This document shows positions 7,247 through 15,948 of a stretch of 50,487 nt of DNA, piece by piece (positions within the stretch are counted from its first letter, which is position 1; each line of letters starts with the position of its first letter). This DNA is from Candidatus Krumholzibacteriia bacterium. GTDB lineage: Bacteria; Krumholzibacteriota; Krumholzibacteriia; Krumholzibacteriales; Krumholzibacteriaceae. Below the pieces are notes generated by a model that did not search any database, had not been told where the DNA came from, and worked only from the letters and a program-made list of their open reading frames with translations. The stretch is taken from assembly GCA_023131975.1 (NCBI GenBank), contig JAGLYV010000064.1:1-50487 (forward strand). Direction: 5' to 3'. A program made the translations under genes and the position numbers.

Positions 7247-8986
7247 ATGAAGCGGTGTTTCCATATCCTGTCCCTCGTACTGTTCGCAACTATGATCCAG
7301 CCCCTGTTTTCCGGGGGAGACGGGTTGTCCGCCGCCGGCAATATTGCATCCGGGCGCGTGGAAGCGGTCTTCTATAACGGCAGGATATACACTCTCGATG
7401 GAAAAATGACGGTCGCCAGTGCCATAGCCGTATCGGGAGGAAGAATAGCCGCGGTCGGAAAGGACGAGGACATTCTCGGCCTGTCCCACCCCGGCACCGC
7501 GATGTACGATTTAAAGGGGAGGACGGTCATTCCCGGGCTTGTGGACGCCCACGCGCATTTTTCGGGTTATGCTGTCAGCCGTTCCTGGCTCGACCTGGTG
7601 GGGACCCCTTCCCTTGATTCGATTGTGAGGCTGGTCGGTACCAGTACCACGGCCTCGACTTCCGGAGAATGGATCCAGGGCCGTGGTTGGGACCAGAATG
7701 ACTGGGAAACATGTGTCTTTCCATCCCGCGGGGATATAGATGATGTCTGTCCGGAGAACCCCGTCCTTCTGATCAGGGTCTGCGGGCATGCGGCTCTTGT
7801 CAATACTATGGCGCTGAAGATGGCGGGAATCGATTCATCGACTCCCGATCCGATGGGCGGGAAGATAGTAAAGGATGATAAGGGTGATCCCACGGGAATA
7901 CTCATCGACGAAGCCATCAGTCTCGTCAGGGACATCGTTCCCGAACCGGATCGCGACAGGAAAAAAGATCTTCTCAGAAAAGCCGCTCGTGCCTGTCTTG
8001 CCGTGGGGTTGACCGGAGTGCATGATATGGGGATAGGCAGTGAGACCGCCTCGATCTATATGGATCTGTACAGAGAGGAACAGCTGCCGATCCGTTTGAC
8101 CGCCTACTATGATTCCGACGCTGCTGATATTGACAGCCTTATCGATGCCGGCCTGATAAGAGATTTTGCCGATGGCCGTTTTGAAGTAGTCGGAGTGAAG
8201 TTTTATATGGACGGCTCTCTCGGAGCCAGGAGCGCCGCTCTTCTCGACGACTATTCGGACGATCCGGGTAACAGGGGAATGCTTGTACTCGATGAGGATG
8301 AGATGATGAAACGGGTGCTTGAATGCGCCCGGAGAGATATCCCCGTTTCTGTACATGCGATCGGAGACAGAGGGAACAGGATGATCCTCGATATCCTTGA
8401 AAAGGTGAACGGTCTCTCGGGAAAGACGGATCTTCGTCACAGGATCGAGCATGCCCAGATCCTTCATCCGGATGATATTCCGAGGTTCATGCAGATCGGC
8501 GTCATTCCGTCGATGCAGTTTACTCATTGTACTTCCGACATGCCGTGGGCCGGGGACAGGCTCGGAGATGAGAGGCTGGTCGGAGCGTACGCCTGGAGAT
8601 CGTTGATGGACACCGGTTGCAGAATACCTGGAGGCTCGGATTTTCCGGTGGAATCGATCGATCCTCTTCTCGGAATATATGCCGCGGTCACAAGGATGGA
8701 CCTGGATGGCGATCCGGAGGGAGGATGGTATGCCGGACAATGCCTCACCGTGCAGGAAGCTGTCAGTTCGTTTACAATCGATGCTGCCCGCGCGGTCAAT
8801 CAGGAAGACGACAGGGGAACGATAGAAGCCGGTAAATTCGCTGACTTCGTGATTCTTTCGAGCGATATCATGAATGTCGCCCCGCATGATATTCCGTCAA
8901 TAGATATCATCGCTACTATTATAGGTGGAACAGTCGAATACAGAAGCGACCTTTTTCCGGCTCGGGAGGCTACCGGATCTCCCTGA
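7247..8986 (+). CDS. Secreted amidohydrolase family 3 (YtcJ-like) metalloenzyme
   Basis: This protein of 579 residues has a signal peptide (MKRCFHILSLVLFA start) and an amidohydrolase-3 body. The N-terminal beta-sandwich is followed by metal motif VDAHAHF (His102 and His104). The YtcJ-type sequences MDGSLGARSA, VHAIGDRGN, HRIEHAQI and GSDFPVE follow. Family members hydrolyse amide or related C-N bonds of small molecules; many YtcJ proteins have no assigned substrate. The second ATG was chosen because AAAGGAG lies seven bases upstream and it gives a proper signal peptide. The 3' end overlaps the convergent DUF4097 gene by 17 bp. Location is predicted periplasmic. Confidence 0.88.
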   Translation: MKRCFHILSLVLFATMIQPLFSGGDGLSAAGNIASGRVEAVFYNGRIYTLDGKMTVASAIAVSGGRIAAVGKDEDILGLSHPGTAMYDLKGRTVIPGLVDAHAHFSGYAVSRSWLDLVGTPSLDSIVRLVGTSTTASTSGEWIQGRGWDQNDWETCVFPSRGDIDDVCPENPVLLIRVCGHAALVNTMALKMAGIDSSTPDPMGGKIVKDDKGDPTGILIDEAISLVRDIVPEPDRDRKKDLLRKAARACLAVGLTGVHDMGIGSETASIYMDLYREEQLPIRLTAYYDSDAADIDSLIDAGLIRDFADGRFEVVGVKFYMDGSLGARSAALLDDYSDDPGNRGMLVLDEDEMMKRVLECARRDIPVSVHAIGDRGNRMILDILEKVNGLSGKTDLRHRIEHAQILHPDDIPRFMQIGVIPSMQFTHCTSDMPWAGDRLGDERLVGAYAWRSLMDTGCRIPGGSDFPVESIDPLLGIYAAVTRMDLDGDPEGGWYAGQCLTVQEAVSSFTIDAARAVNQEDDRGTIEAGKFADFVILSSDIMNVAPHDIPSIDIIATIIGGTVEYRSDLFPAREATGSP

Positions 8987-9965
8987 TATCGACACGCCCG
9001 TCGTTTGTACGGATACGAATACGTCCCTTTCCGCTGCCGAGCTTGCCGGACATCCAGTTCTTACCCTTCCGCACATCGTTCGCAGTCGACAGGTCCGCGC
9101 GGATCCTGCCATCCTCCACGTCGATAGAAAAAACTGCCGATACACCTTCCTGAATGCTGACGCATATATCACCGTCATCCGTTCTCACGTCCAGATCGAG
9201 AGCATCTGTCTTGAGAAGTTCGATATCGATATCGCCGTCACTCGTCTGCACATTGAGTGTACTTACTTCAAGCCTGAAAAGATCTATGTTGCCATCGTCT
9301 CCCCGGATATCGAAAGCGCCCCCGGAATTACGGATATTGATGTCACTGTCTTCGGCGCGGATCAGACATTCGGGCACTCTGCATCTGTACAGATCCAGCC
9401 TGGCATCGTCGCATGTGATATCGAGTCTTCCTTCAAGATCTTCGATATTGAGATCTCCGTCCTCAAATCTGATCCTGACTCTTTTAGCCTTTATGTCGAC
9501 AAGCGTGATCTCTCCGTCATCGGCGGTTATCTCGATATCTTCTCTCCATCCTTCGATATCGATTTCCCCGTCGTCCCCTGTGATATCGAGAGCGATATAA
9601 TCCGGCGCGCTTATCGTGTAAGAGTACTCCCTGACATGGAATATTTGAAAACCTATGGTACCTGTACTCTTTTCTTTTCCGATGACGGTCACGAAGTTAT
9701 TTTTTTTCTTGAATTCGACGGCAAAATCTCTTTTACCACTGCCCAGCAGTTTGAAGTCGGCGTAGTAATGCACCTCTATCTCGATCTCGTCCCGGTCCCA
9801 CTTCCTGATCGTGACATCGCCATCGCCACTTTTCAATCGAAGACCGTCACCCCTGGAGACCTCAAATGTCTCACTGTAATCTTTTTTTATCTCCCGGGCT
9901 TCAGTGGTCCCGATCGCGATACACAGGACAGAGAATACAATTATAATAATTGAAATACGTTTCAT
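8970..9965 (-). CDS. DUF4097 family exported beta-solenoid-like protein
   Basis: This protein of 331 residues has a signal peptide (first 23 residues). Its body is built of short repeated strands around the pattern x-G-D-G-x-I-x-I (SGDGDVTIR, GDDGEIDIEG, ADDGEITL, SDGDIDIE, TDDGDICV, NDGRVDIREI). This is the DUF4097/adhesin-like beta-strand repeat family, usually periplasmic or surface and of unknown function. The ATG has a strong GGAGGTG site. It lies 47 bp downstream of the DUF885-like lipoprotein gene on the same strand and is probably cotranscribed. The opposite strand is open for over 1 kb because of the repeated codons; that reading frame is a shadow. Confidence 0.85.
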   Translation of the reverse strand: MKRISIIIIVFSVLCIAIGTTEAREIKKDYSETFEVSRGDGLRLKSGDGDVTIRKWDRDEIEIEVHYYADFKLLGSGKRDFAVEFKKKNNFVTVIGKEKSTGTIGFQIFHVREYSYTISAPDYIALDITGDDGEIDIEGWREDIEITADDGEITLVDIKAKRVRIRFEDGDLNIEDLEGRLDITCDDARLDLYRCRVPECLIRAEDSDINIRNSGGAFDIRGDDGNIDLFRLEVSTLNVQTSDGDIDIELLKTDALDLDVRTDDGDICVSIQEGVSAVFSIDVEDGRIRADLSTANDVRKGKNWMSGKLGSGKGRIRIRTNDGRVDIREIR

Positions 9966-10012
9966 TACGCTTCACCTCCATAGCAATACTACGAATCTTC
10001 AGATATTAAGTT

Positions 10013-11728
10013 TCAATACTTGATTTCATCCATGATCAGGCTGAATGGTTTTCCGTAGTTTTCAAGCATTTTCCGTCGAACTCTTTTTCTGGGATATCTT
10101 TCGCCCCTGACAGTCGATGCCTGTTTGACCATCTCGTCAGCCATTATCGTAGCGATTCCCGGCAGGGCGGCCGATGGTAGAGCCGCGGCGATGGAGACCT
10201 TGTATTTTGCCTCGTCAACCGGGATGTTCAGGGTCGAGGCGACAAAGTCGGTGGCAGAATCGACAGTGAATGATCCTGAATGAAGCCTGAAGACTATTAT
10301 CATCATCGTGAGGTCGTGGATCTTGTTTTCAAGATGGATCTTGCGGATCTTCATCTTCATCTCGCTCGCCATGGATGACAGTTCTTTGAGGTTATGTATC
10401 TTCCAGGCCGTAAAGAAAAGTTCACCGGACAGAAGTCTCATGGCAGGGGTGCTATCTGAGCAGAGCCGTCTTTCTGCCTCCCATACAGCGGAAGAAACGC
10501 CGTAAAGTCCGTATGTCAACTGTGCGGTCGACGTCCTTTCCGCTCCCCGTGCTACGATGATGGAACGGGTACATGGTTCATCTGACAAGAGTGCCGGTCC
10601 CTGCGAATATATGTCAACTACCTTTCGATATGGTACGACAAGGTACGGATTCACGGGCAGTATTTCGTGCAGGGGGGGAGGAGTACGCCGGATCAGGCTG
10701 AAAGGGGTCTTGCCGATCGGGCCGAATACCTTTTTAGAGTCCAGGCTGATCTCTATTGAATCAAGCATAGCCCTGATCCCGGGACCAGGCGTCAATGGGT
10801 GTCCTGCATCTCTTAACTTGGGGCTCCGGTCGATGGAATTGATCTGGGACCTGTATTTACTTATTGATTTCTCAGCTTCGGCCGAGCTTTTCTCCATCTC
10901 AATATCGATCTGTCCGGAATATCTGTAGATATCGGAAAGGACCTCTGTGCCGAGAATGAATCGGCCATGAGAGAACTCAGGGAGATCGTGGATGAGAAAA
11001 TTGTGAAATGTCTCTATGCTTTCCATCGCGACGTCGAACGAAGAAGGGACACTGTCGTATCTGTCCTCGATCAACTTCCGGATATTGCCCGTGTCATCGA
11101 GCATGGAACGTGTCGAGAATGCGGCGGGGCCGATCACTATCTTCGCCGGGTTGTCGAGCAGTAGCCCCGCGTTGGAGATAAGTCCGGGAATCCTTGACAG
11201 TCTTTTGCTGTAATCCTCGAATTCCTGTTCGGATGGTGGTGTGTGTCTGGATGGTATAAGGTAAAGGGCTTCTTCAAGCATCCATGTATATATGAGAGGG
11301 TTCGTTCTGAAGATCTGAAGTTCTTTCAGAGCGTAAGCTTCACCCTGGAGCCACCTGATTAACATCGTCGATTCATCAAGCCTGTCGTTGTCGAAGTGGT
11401 TTGCCGGCAGGGTCGAGATCTTCTTGAGAATAGCGTCGATCTTTTCAAGGGATCGGTCGATCTCCTGCCTGGAGAAGGTGAACAGGCGAGAATCGGATCC
11501 GGTGATTCCCAACCTTGAACTCCTGAGCGGGTGAAGATGGGAATGGAGAGATATCGATTCTTCGACGAGAGAGTCCAGTGCCATCAGGCTGCCCTGAAAG
11601 TCTTCCTTCTTCGAGCAGGAGAGAGTCAGGGATATTACTGCCAGCGCGGACAACACCGTCGATAGAATGATCACACGGGCAGGCTCGAAAGGTCTGTGTT
11701 TACGGATATTATCACCTGATCTGTTCAT
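10013..11728 (-). CDS. DUF885-like lipoprotein lacking the HExxH metal motif
   Basis: This 571-residue protein has an N-terminal lipoprotein signal ending SLTLSC (Cys38). The architecture follows DUF885 proteins. There is an early NHFDNDRLDESTMLIRWL-type segment and the phrase NPLIYTWMLEEALYL. A C-terminal stretch resembles the family's dyad (RLHSGSFTVDSATDFVAS, then LPSAALPGIA where DUF885 has a PGQA-type motif). Active DUF885 members carry HExxPGHH; no HExxH or comparable histidine cluster is present here, so peptidase activity is doubtful. No ribosome site precedes the ATG, but a -10-like TATATA lies seven bases away, consistent with a leaderless mRNA. It is paired with the DUF4097 gene. 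The family call comes from recalled patterns and needs profile confirmation. Confidence 0.65.
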   Translation of the reverse strand: MNRSGDNIRKHRPFEPARVIILSTVLSALAVISLTLSCSKKEDFQGSLMALDSLVEESISLHSHLHPLRSSRLGITGSDSRLFTFSRQEIDRSLEKIDAILKKISTLPANHFDNDRLDESTMLIRWLQGEAYALKELQIFRTNPLIYTWMLEEALYLIPSRHTPPSEQEFEDYSKRLSRIPGLISNAGLLLDNPAKIVIGPAAFSTRSMLDDTGNIRKLIEDRYDSVPSSFDVAMESIETFHNFLIHDLPEFSHGRFILGTEVLSDIYRYSGQIDIEMEKSSAEAEKSISKYRSQINSIDRSPKLRDAGHPLTPGPGIRAMLDSIEISLDSKKVFGPIGKTPFSLIRRTPPPLHEILPVNPYLVVPYRKVVDIYSQGPALLSDEPCTRSIIVARGAERTSTAQLTYGLYGVSSAVWEAERRLCSDSTPAMRLLSGELFFTAWKIHNLKELSSMASEMKMKIRKIHLENKIHDLTMMIIVFRLHSGSFTVDSATDFVASTLNIPVDEAKYKVSIAAALPSAALPGIATIMADEMVKQASTVRGERYPRKRVRRKMLENYGKPFSLIMDEIKY

Positions 11729-11734
11729 ACTGGT

Positions 11735-11763
11735 TATATAACGGCTTGAAGCCGGTATGTAAA
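11735..11763 (-). promoter_or_regulatory. Candidate promoter with dyad in spacer, likely leaderless transcript
   Basis: On the minus strand TTTACA (11758-11763) and TATATA (11735-11740) are 17 bases apart. The spacer holds the perfect inverted repeat CGGCTT-G-AAGCCG (11742-11754). The predicted +1 falls on or next to the A of the ATG at 11728, which explains the missing ribosome site. The dyad would place a repressor directly on the promoter. Confidence 0.5.
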
Positions 11764-11841
11764 TAGATTTTAAGGGTGGTTTTCCTTGATGATGTGGTCT
11801 TCATGATTTAGGATTGGTTTTAGATTATCGATGGAGCAGGA

Positions 11842-13305
11842 TTGGCAGAACTAAAAAGAATCTCGAACCTCATCAGCCACAGGTTGGCTATAGGCGTGAT
11901 ATCGGCACTCTTTACCGCTACCGCTTTCGGCTGGCTGCTTGGCGAAGTGTTTCCGCCGGATTTTCAGCGGGAACTCGAAAAATACAATGCGGACTGGGGC
12001 GGATTTTTCGTCAAGCTATCGATTCTCCTCCGCCTTTATGATCCGTTCCACTCGTTCTGGTATACGTCTGTTCTTCTGCTTTTCTTTATAGTTCTCCTGC
12101 TCTGTATAGTCACCAGGGCGAAACTATTTATTAAAAGATCTCTTATCGTAACTCCGCCGAATGACCGGGAACTGGTCCTGCGGGGAAATGAAAAGAGGGT
12201 AGTGGAGTGGCTTGATCCCTCTGGTACTGGTGATGGTAAGGATCCGCTCGTACATTTCACCAGGAAACATGAGAATATCGGGACCATGGACGATGAGAGC
12301 CTGGCCGGGTTGACCAGAGATGTAACGGGCGTGTTCAGGGGCAGGAAATATAAGGTCGTCAGTGAGTCGCGGCCCGGTCTCGTTCTGTTCAGGGCAGTAT
12401 CCGGGCGCTGGAGGTTTATCGGCAATCTTGTGTTTCATGCCGGATTGCTGTTGATAACAGCCGGAGGAATGATCGGGAGTCTCATGGGCGATTCGGCGTT
12501 CTTTCAGGGTGGAAGGGGTGAGATCATCCCGCTGCCGGGTAGTGGGGAGTTTCTGCGGGTCGATGAATTCCGGATTATCATGGGGCGTGACGGTATGGTC
12601 AGCGACTATATTTCGACGCTATCTATTATCGACAGTACGGGTGCTGTCATCAAGGCCGGGGAGATAGAAGTCAACAAGCCGATGAAGCACGGTCCTGTAA
12701 ATATTTATCAGAGCTCATATTCGATCGGAGAAGGATTTACATGGGTAGATATCGAATATCGGGCCGGCGGATCGAATATTTCCAGGAATCTCAGGCTCAG
12801 GCCGGGGGAGAAGGCTCTTCTGTCCGATTCGGTATGGAGCATCATCCCGGGAAGGTTTTTCCCCGACTTCAGGATGGGTAGCAGGGGGCCGTATTCGGCC
12901 AGTGCCACGATGACGAATCCCGCTGTCATGGTACATATCGTATCTTCCGCAGATACCGTGTCGGGATATCTGTTCCTGAGATATCCCCAGTTCAATACGA
13001 AGTTTGGAAACGAGATCCTTCTTTCAGCGAAGGATATTGAACCTGAGTATCTTACGGGGCTGGAAGTGAGCGTCAACCCGGGTACGGGCGCGATGCTGGC
13101 AGGAATGTTCCTGTCAGCGGCAGGACTCATTCTTCTGTACGCGATGAACTTTCGTATTATCTCCGGATTTCTTGACAGGGAAAGACTTGTCATCTCCATG
13201 GGGAAAATGAAAATGGCCGTCAGTGCCAGGTCCGAGATGAGGACGATAGAGAGGCAGATCCGTGAAAGGGTGGTTCGCCTCATCGGGGATGTAACTGATA
13301 AATGA
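11842..13305 (+). CDS. resB: Cytochrome c biogenesis protein ResB (Ccs1)
   Basis: This 487-residue membrane protein is one half of the System II cytochrome c maturation complex. With CcsA it exports haem and attaches it to CxxCH motifs of apocytochromes. Transmembrane helices are visible near residues 15-35, 72-92 and 193-215 (containing His200 in LVFHAGLL) and at about 410-435. A large periplasmic domain lies between the last two. ResB-type sequences include the N-terminal SHRLAIG helix and GPVNIYQSSYS. The start is TTG with GGAG five bases upstream. It is followed 42 bp later by ccsA, the usual pairing. Confidence 0.9.
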   Translation: MAELKRISNLISHRLAIGVISALFTATAFGWLLGEVFPPDFQRELEKYNADWGGFFVKLSILLRLYDPFHSFWYTSVLLLFFIVLLLCIVTRAKLFIKRSLIVTPPNDRELVLRGNEKRVVEWLDPSGTGDGKDPLVHFTRKHENIGTMDDESLAGLTRDVTGVFRGRKYKVVSESRPGLVLFRAVSGRWRFIGNLVFHAGLLLITAGGMIGSLMGDSAFFQGGRGEIIPLPGSGEFLRVDEFRIIMGRDGMVSDYISTLSIIDSTGAVIKAGEIEVNKPMKHGPVNIYQSSYSIGEGFTWVDIEYRAGGSNISRNLRLRPGEKALLSDSVWSIIPGRFFPDFRMGSRGPYSASATMTNPAVMVHIVSSADTVSGYLFLRYPQFNTKFGNEILLSAKDIEPEYLTGLEVSVNPGTGAMLAGMFLSAAGLILLYAMNFRIISGFLDRERLVISMGKMKMAVSARSEMRTIERQIRERVVRLIGDVTDK

Positions 13306-13347
13306 TTGGACCATTGACGCGGCCGGGGACCGGAAAGGCAGGAGAAA

Positions 13348-14157
13348 TTGACTGACATGCTTGACATAAGACTTTTCTGGATTGGATTCTGGGTCTACCT
13401 TGCTTCGTTCATCTTTTTTACGGCATATTCGGCCTCGAAGAAAAGACCCGCTGGAATAATAGCGATGGGGCTGTTCATAGCGGCTCTTGTTCTGAACACT
13501 GCGGCCCTGATCGTGAGGTGGGTCGTAAGTTCTCATCCTCCGATGGCAACGATGTACGAGTATTCACTGGTACTTGCCTGGGTAGTCGGGCTGCTTTTTC
13601 TCTATCTCACGGCGAAGTTCAGGAAGATCGGGTTGGGGGTAGTGATATCCCCGGTCCTGATAATGGTACTGGTCATAGCGTCGATGCTTCCGAAGCGCGC
13701 GTCGGCCCTGATGCCCGCTCTGCAGAGTTACTGGTTTTATATCCATGTCTCGCTCGCGGCGATATCGGAGGGAGCATTCATCTTTGCCGCGGGTGCCGGC
13801 ATCCTGTACCTGATGAGAAAGGAATCATCCGGCAAGGCAAGCATCCTTCCTTCAAAGGAGCTTGCCGGAGAACTGGTCTCTCGCGGAATCAGGATAGGCT
13901 ATCCGCTGTTTACTATCGGGGCCCTTTTCGCGGGCGCCATCTGGGCCCATTATGCCTGGGGCAGGTTCTGGAGCTGGGACCCGAAAGAGACCGGAGCCCT
14001 GGTAATATGGTTGTTTTACACTCTGGTCCTTCATCAGGAAGTACGTGGCAGATGGAAGGAAAAGACCCTGGCGGTCATGTCGATAGTCGGACTGCTGATA
14101 ATCCTGCTTTCTTTCCTGGGGAACCTTTTTCTTGGGGGACTTCACGCCTATATCTGA
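13348..14157 (+). CDS. ccsA: Cytochrome c biogenesis protein CcsA (CcsB/ResC type)
   Basis: This protein of 269 residues has about eight transmembrane helices. It belongs to the haem-handling protein superfamily, with the WWD-like signature WGRFWSWDPKE at 204-214. Histidines at 133, 201, 229 and 266 are candidates for haem ligation. With ResB it forms the System II cytochrome c synthase at the inner membrane. The annotated start is TTG, only three bases after GGAG. The alternative ATG three codons later (13357) is rather far from the same site, so the start is uncertain by a few residues. Confidence 0.92.
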   Translation: MTDMLDIRLFWIGFWVYLASFIFFTAYSASKKRPAGIIAMGLFIAALVLNTAALIVRWVVSSHPPMATMYEYSLVLAWVVGLLFLYLTAKFRKIGLGVVISPVLIMVLVIASMLPKRASALMPALQSYWFYIHVSLAAISEGAFIFAAGAGILYLMRKESSGKASILPSKELAGELVSRGIRIGYPLFTIGALFAGAIWAHYAWGRFWSWDPKETGALVIWLFYTLVLHQEVRGRWKEKTLAVMSIVGLLIILLSFLGNLFLGGLHAYI

Positions 14158-14233
14158 TCCGCGGTACATCTGGTCGAAGTGCAGCCTGTTCGATAGAAGC
14201 GGATCCTGGCCGGCCGAAGCGGGCTTGGCGTTT

Positions 14234-15736
14234 TCATTGTCTCAGGAGTATCACTTTCCCCGATATCCTTTTTTTGCCTGCGCCGCAACGGATGAAATAT
14301 ATGCCGCCAGCCGCCATCTTGCCCGAATCGTCTCTACCGTCCCATGTGAACGGATGGACACCGCTTTCGAAATGTCCCGAAGACAGCTTTCTGATGATCC
14401 GCCCCTTCACGTCATATACCCGGAGATAGATCTCGGATGGTATGGGGATCTTCATCGATATTCTCACATCTCCCGCCGAGGGGTTAGGGGCGATGTCCAT
14501 GAACAGCGAGAGTTCCCCGATATCCGGGCCTTCTTCTTCCTCTTCATCTTCGATCCCCGTTCCGTTGGGGATCGACGTGTTGTAGTATATTTCCTCGTTT
14601 TTATCCCTGGTATCTTTCCATGTGGCATGCAGCGTGCCGTCCGGCTCTGCCGCCAGGGCGCAGAGAGATGCCTCCGATCCTGTATCCGACAGGCGGACAG
14701 GTGGGGACCACGACTGGTAGTCCCAGGAAGAATGAAATACACCGGCATTAGCGGCAGAGGGAGAATTGCCCCAGTAGATGATGTGCAGTTTTCCCTCACT
14801 GGCGGCCAGGCTCGGATGGTAATGAGTATAGGACCCGCTTGTCAGCTGGTTTTCGGAGGCCCAGCCCTCCGTGCTTCTGACATTGTAGTATATCTGTTCG
14901 TAGATTTCTCTTTTGTCGATCCAGGCTACATGTACTTTGCTGCTGTCATCGACGATGATGTTGGGCCGCATGGCATCGGCGGCAGACCCCGACGCGATCT
15001 CCTCTTCGGACCAGGATGAAGTCTTCGACCTGTAGACGATCTTTCCGTAAGCCGTCTCGTCGGGATCGACTCTCGTATCCCACCAGGCGACATGGACGGT
15101 CCCGTCCGGTCCCGCAGCTACAGTGGGGACCATGCTCATGCCCGATTCGACAAAGGATATCTGTTCGGGCGGGGACCATGCGAATACATCGCGCGACCGG
15201 TAAATGATCTGAAGGAATCCGTTGACCTCTTCCTGGTAGACCAGGTGCAGGCCCAGCCCCTCGGCTGCCAGGCATGACGCGTAGGAGTCTCCTGTCGTGG
15301 TGGAGACCCTTGTCCGGGTACTCCAGGAGCCGTTCCATATCATGTGGAAGATTTCCTTGTTGCCTTCAGAGAGGTCGTTATAGACCAGATGGACCCTGCC
15401 GATAGTGTCGACCGCAAGGACCGGGCGCTTTGAATCGGCGTCCGTGAAAGTGATCCTGTCTTCGGTCGACCAGTCACCGCCTGACCTGTATCTGTGATAG
15501 ATCTCGAAATTCCTGTCCCGGTCGTCGGCCCAGACTACATGGACTCTTCCTTGCAGATCGACAATTATACACTTGCCGTTGTTGGGAGGGGGGAAGGATA
15601 TATCAGGGTCATCGGACAACCTTACATCATCCTGCCAGCCTTCCAGCGCCGCCACCATTCCGGGCAGAAAAGTGAGCAGGCCGGCAAGGGCGATCGATAC
15701 TATTATCATCCTCGGGGTCGCCAGTCTCTTTTTCAA
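14234..15736 (-). CDS. Secreted beta-propeller protein with FlgD-Ig-like C-terminal sorting domain
   Basis: This 500-residue protein starts with a signal peptide (MKKRLATPRM then a hydrophobic helix, ending near VAALEG). It has about seven repeats of the form GxVHVVWxDxR...IYYRS...WS (for example GRVHVVWADDRDRN, GTVHVAWWDTR, SKVHVAWIDKR, GTLHATWKDTRDKN), which suggests a seven-bladed, sialidase/BNR-like propeller. An acidic linker (EDEEEEEG) leads to a C-terminal domain with MDIAPNPSAGDVRIS, LRVYDVKGR and GGIYFIRC. That is the FlgD-Ig/type IX sorting-like pattern common in FCB bacteria, indicating export to the surface. The TTG start is chosen for the signal peptide; ATG nine codons later is the alternative. 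Ligand or substrate is unknown. Confidence 0.82.
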   Translation of the reverse strand: MKKRLATPRMIIVSIALAGLLTFLPGMVAALEGWQDDVRLSDDPDISFPPPNNGKCIIVDLQGRVHVVWADDRDRNFEIYHRYRSGGDWSTEDRITFTDADSKRPVLAVDTIGRVHLVYNDLSEGNKEIFHMIWNGSWSTRTRVSTTTGDSYASCLAAEGLGLHLVYQEEVNGFLQIIYRSRDVFAWSPPEQISFVESGMSMVPTVAAGPDGTVHVAWWDTRVDPDETAYGKIVYRSKTSSWSEEEIASGSAADAMRPNIIVDDSSKVHVAWIDKREIYEQIYYNVRSTEGWASENQLTSGSYTHYHPSLAASEGKLHIIYWGNSPSAANAGVFHSSWDYQSWSPPVRLSDTGSEASLCALAAEPDGTLHATWKDTRDKNEEIYYNTSIPNGTGIEDEEEEEGPDIGELSLFMDIAPNPSAGDVRISMKIPIPSEIYLRVYDVKGRIIRKLSSGHFESGVHPFTWDGRDDSGKMAAGGIYFIRCGAGKKRISGKVILLRQ

Positions 15737-15820
15737 AGCCGCAGGTCCTCTCTCTATCCTGTATTCGTACAGTGCCCGGGTCGCATGACATTCCTCCCGG
15801 ATATGTCCGACCCTGCTTTA

Positions 15821-15849
15821 ATGATACAGGCACAGAAGGTCAAGTGCAA
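15821..15849 (-). promoter_or_regulatory. Candidate sigma70 promoter for the beta-propeller gene
   Basis: Minus-strand TTGCAC (15844-15849) and TATCAT (15821-15826, five of six matches) are 17 bases apart. They lie about 85 bases upstream of the TTG start. Confidence 0.4.
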
Positions 15850-15948
15850 ATCCAAAACCACTTCTTCTCTCCATAACTTGTTGTCTGGCATGGGAAATGC
15901 GTGAAAGGGGGCGGGTTATTATATTCGGGAAGAGTGAAGGAGACGGAT

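Noticed and set aside
8925-9953. Long rightward reading frame of 342 codons opposite the DUF4097 gene
   Set aside because: It mirrors the repeated codons of the real leftward gene, has no ribosome site and its protein has no family features. The leftward gene has a signal peptide and a strong ribosome site.
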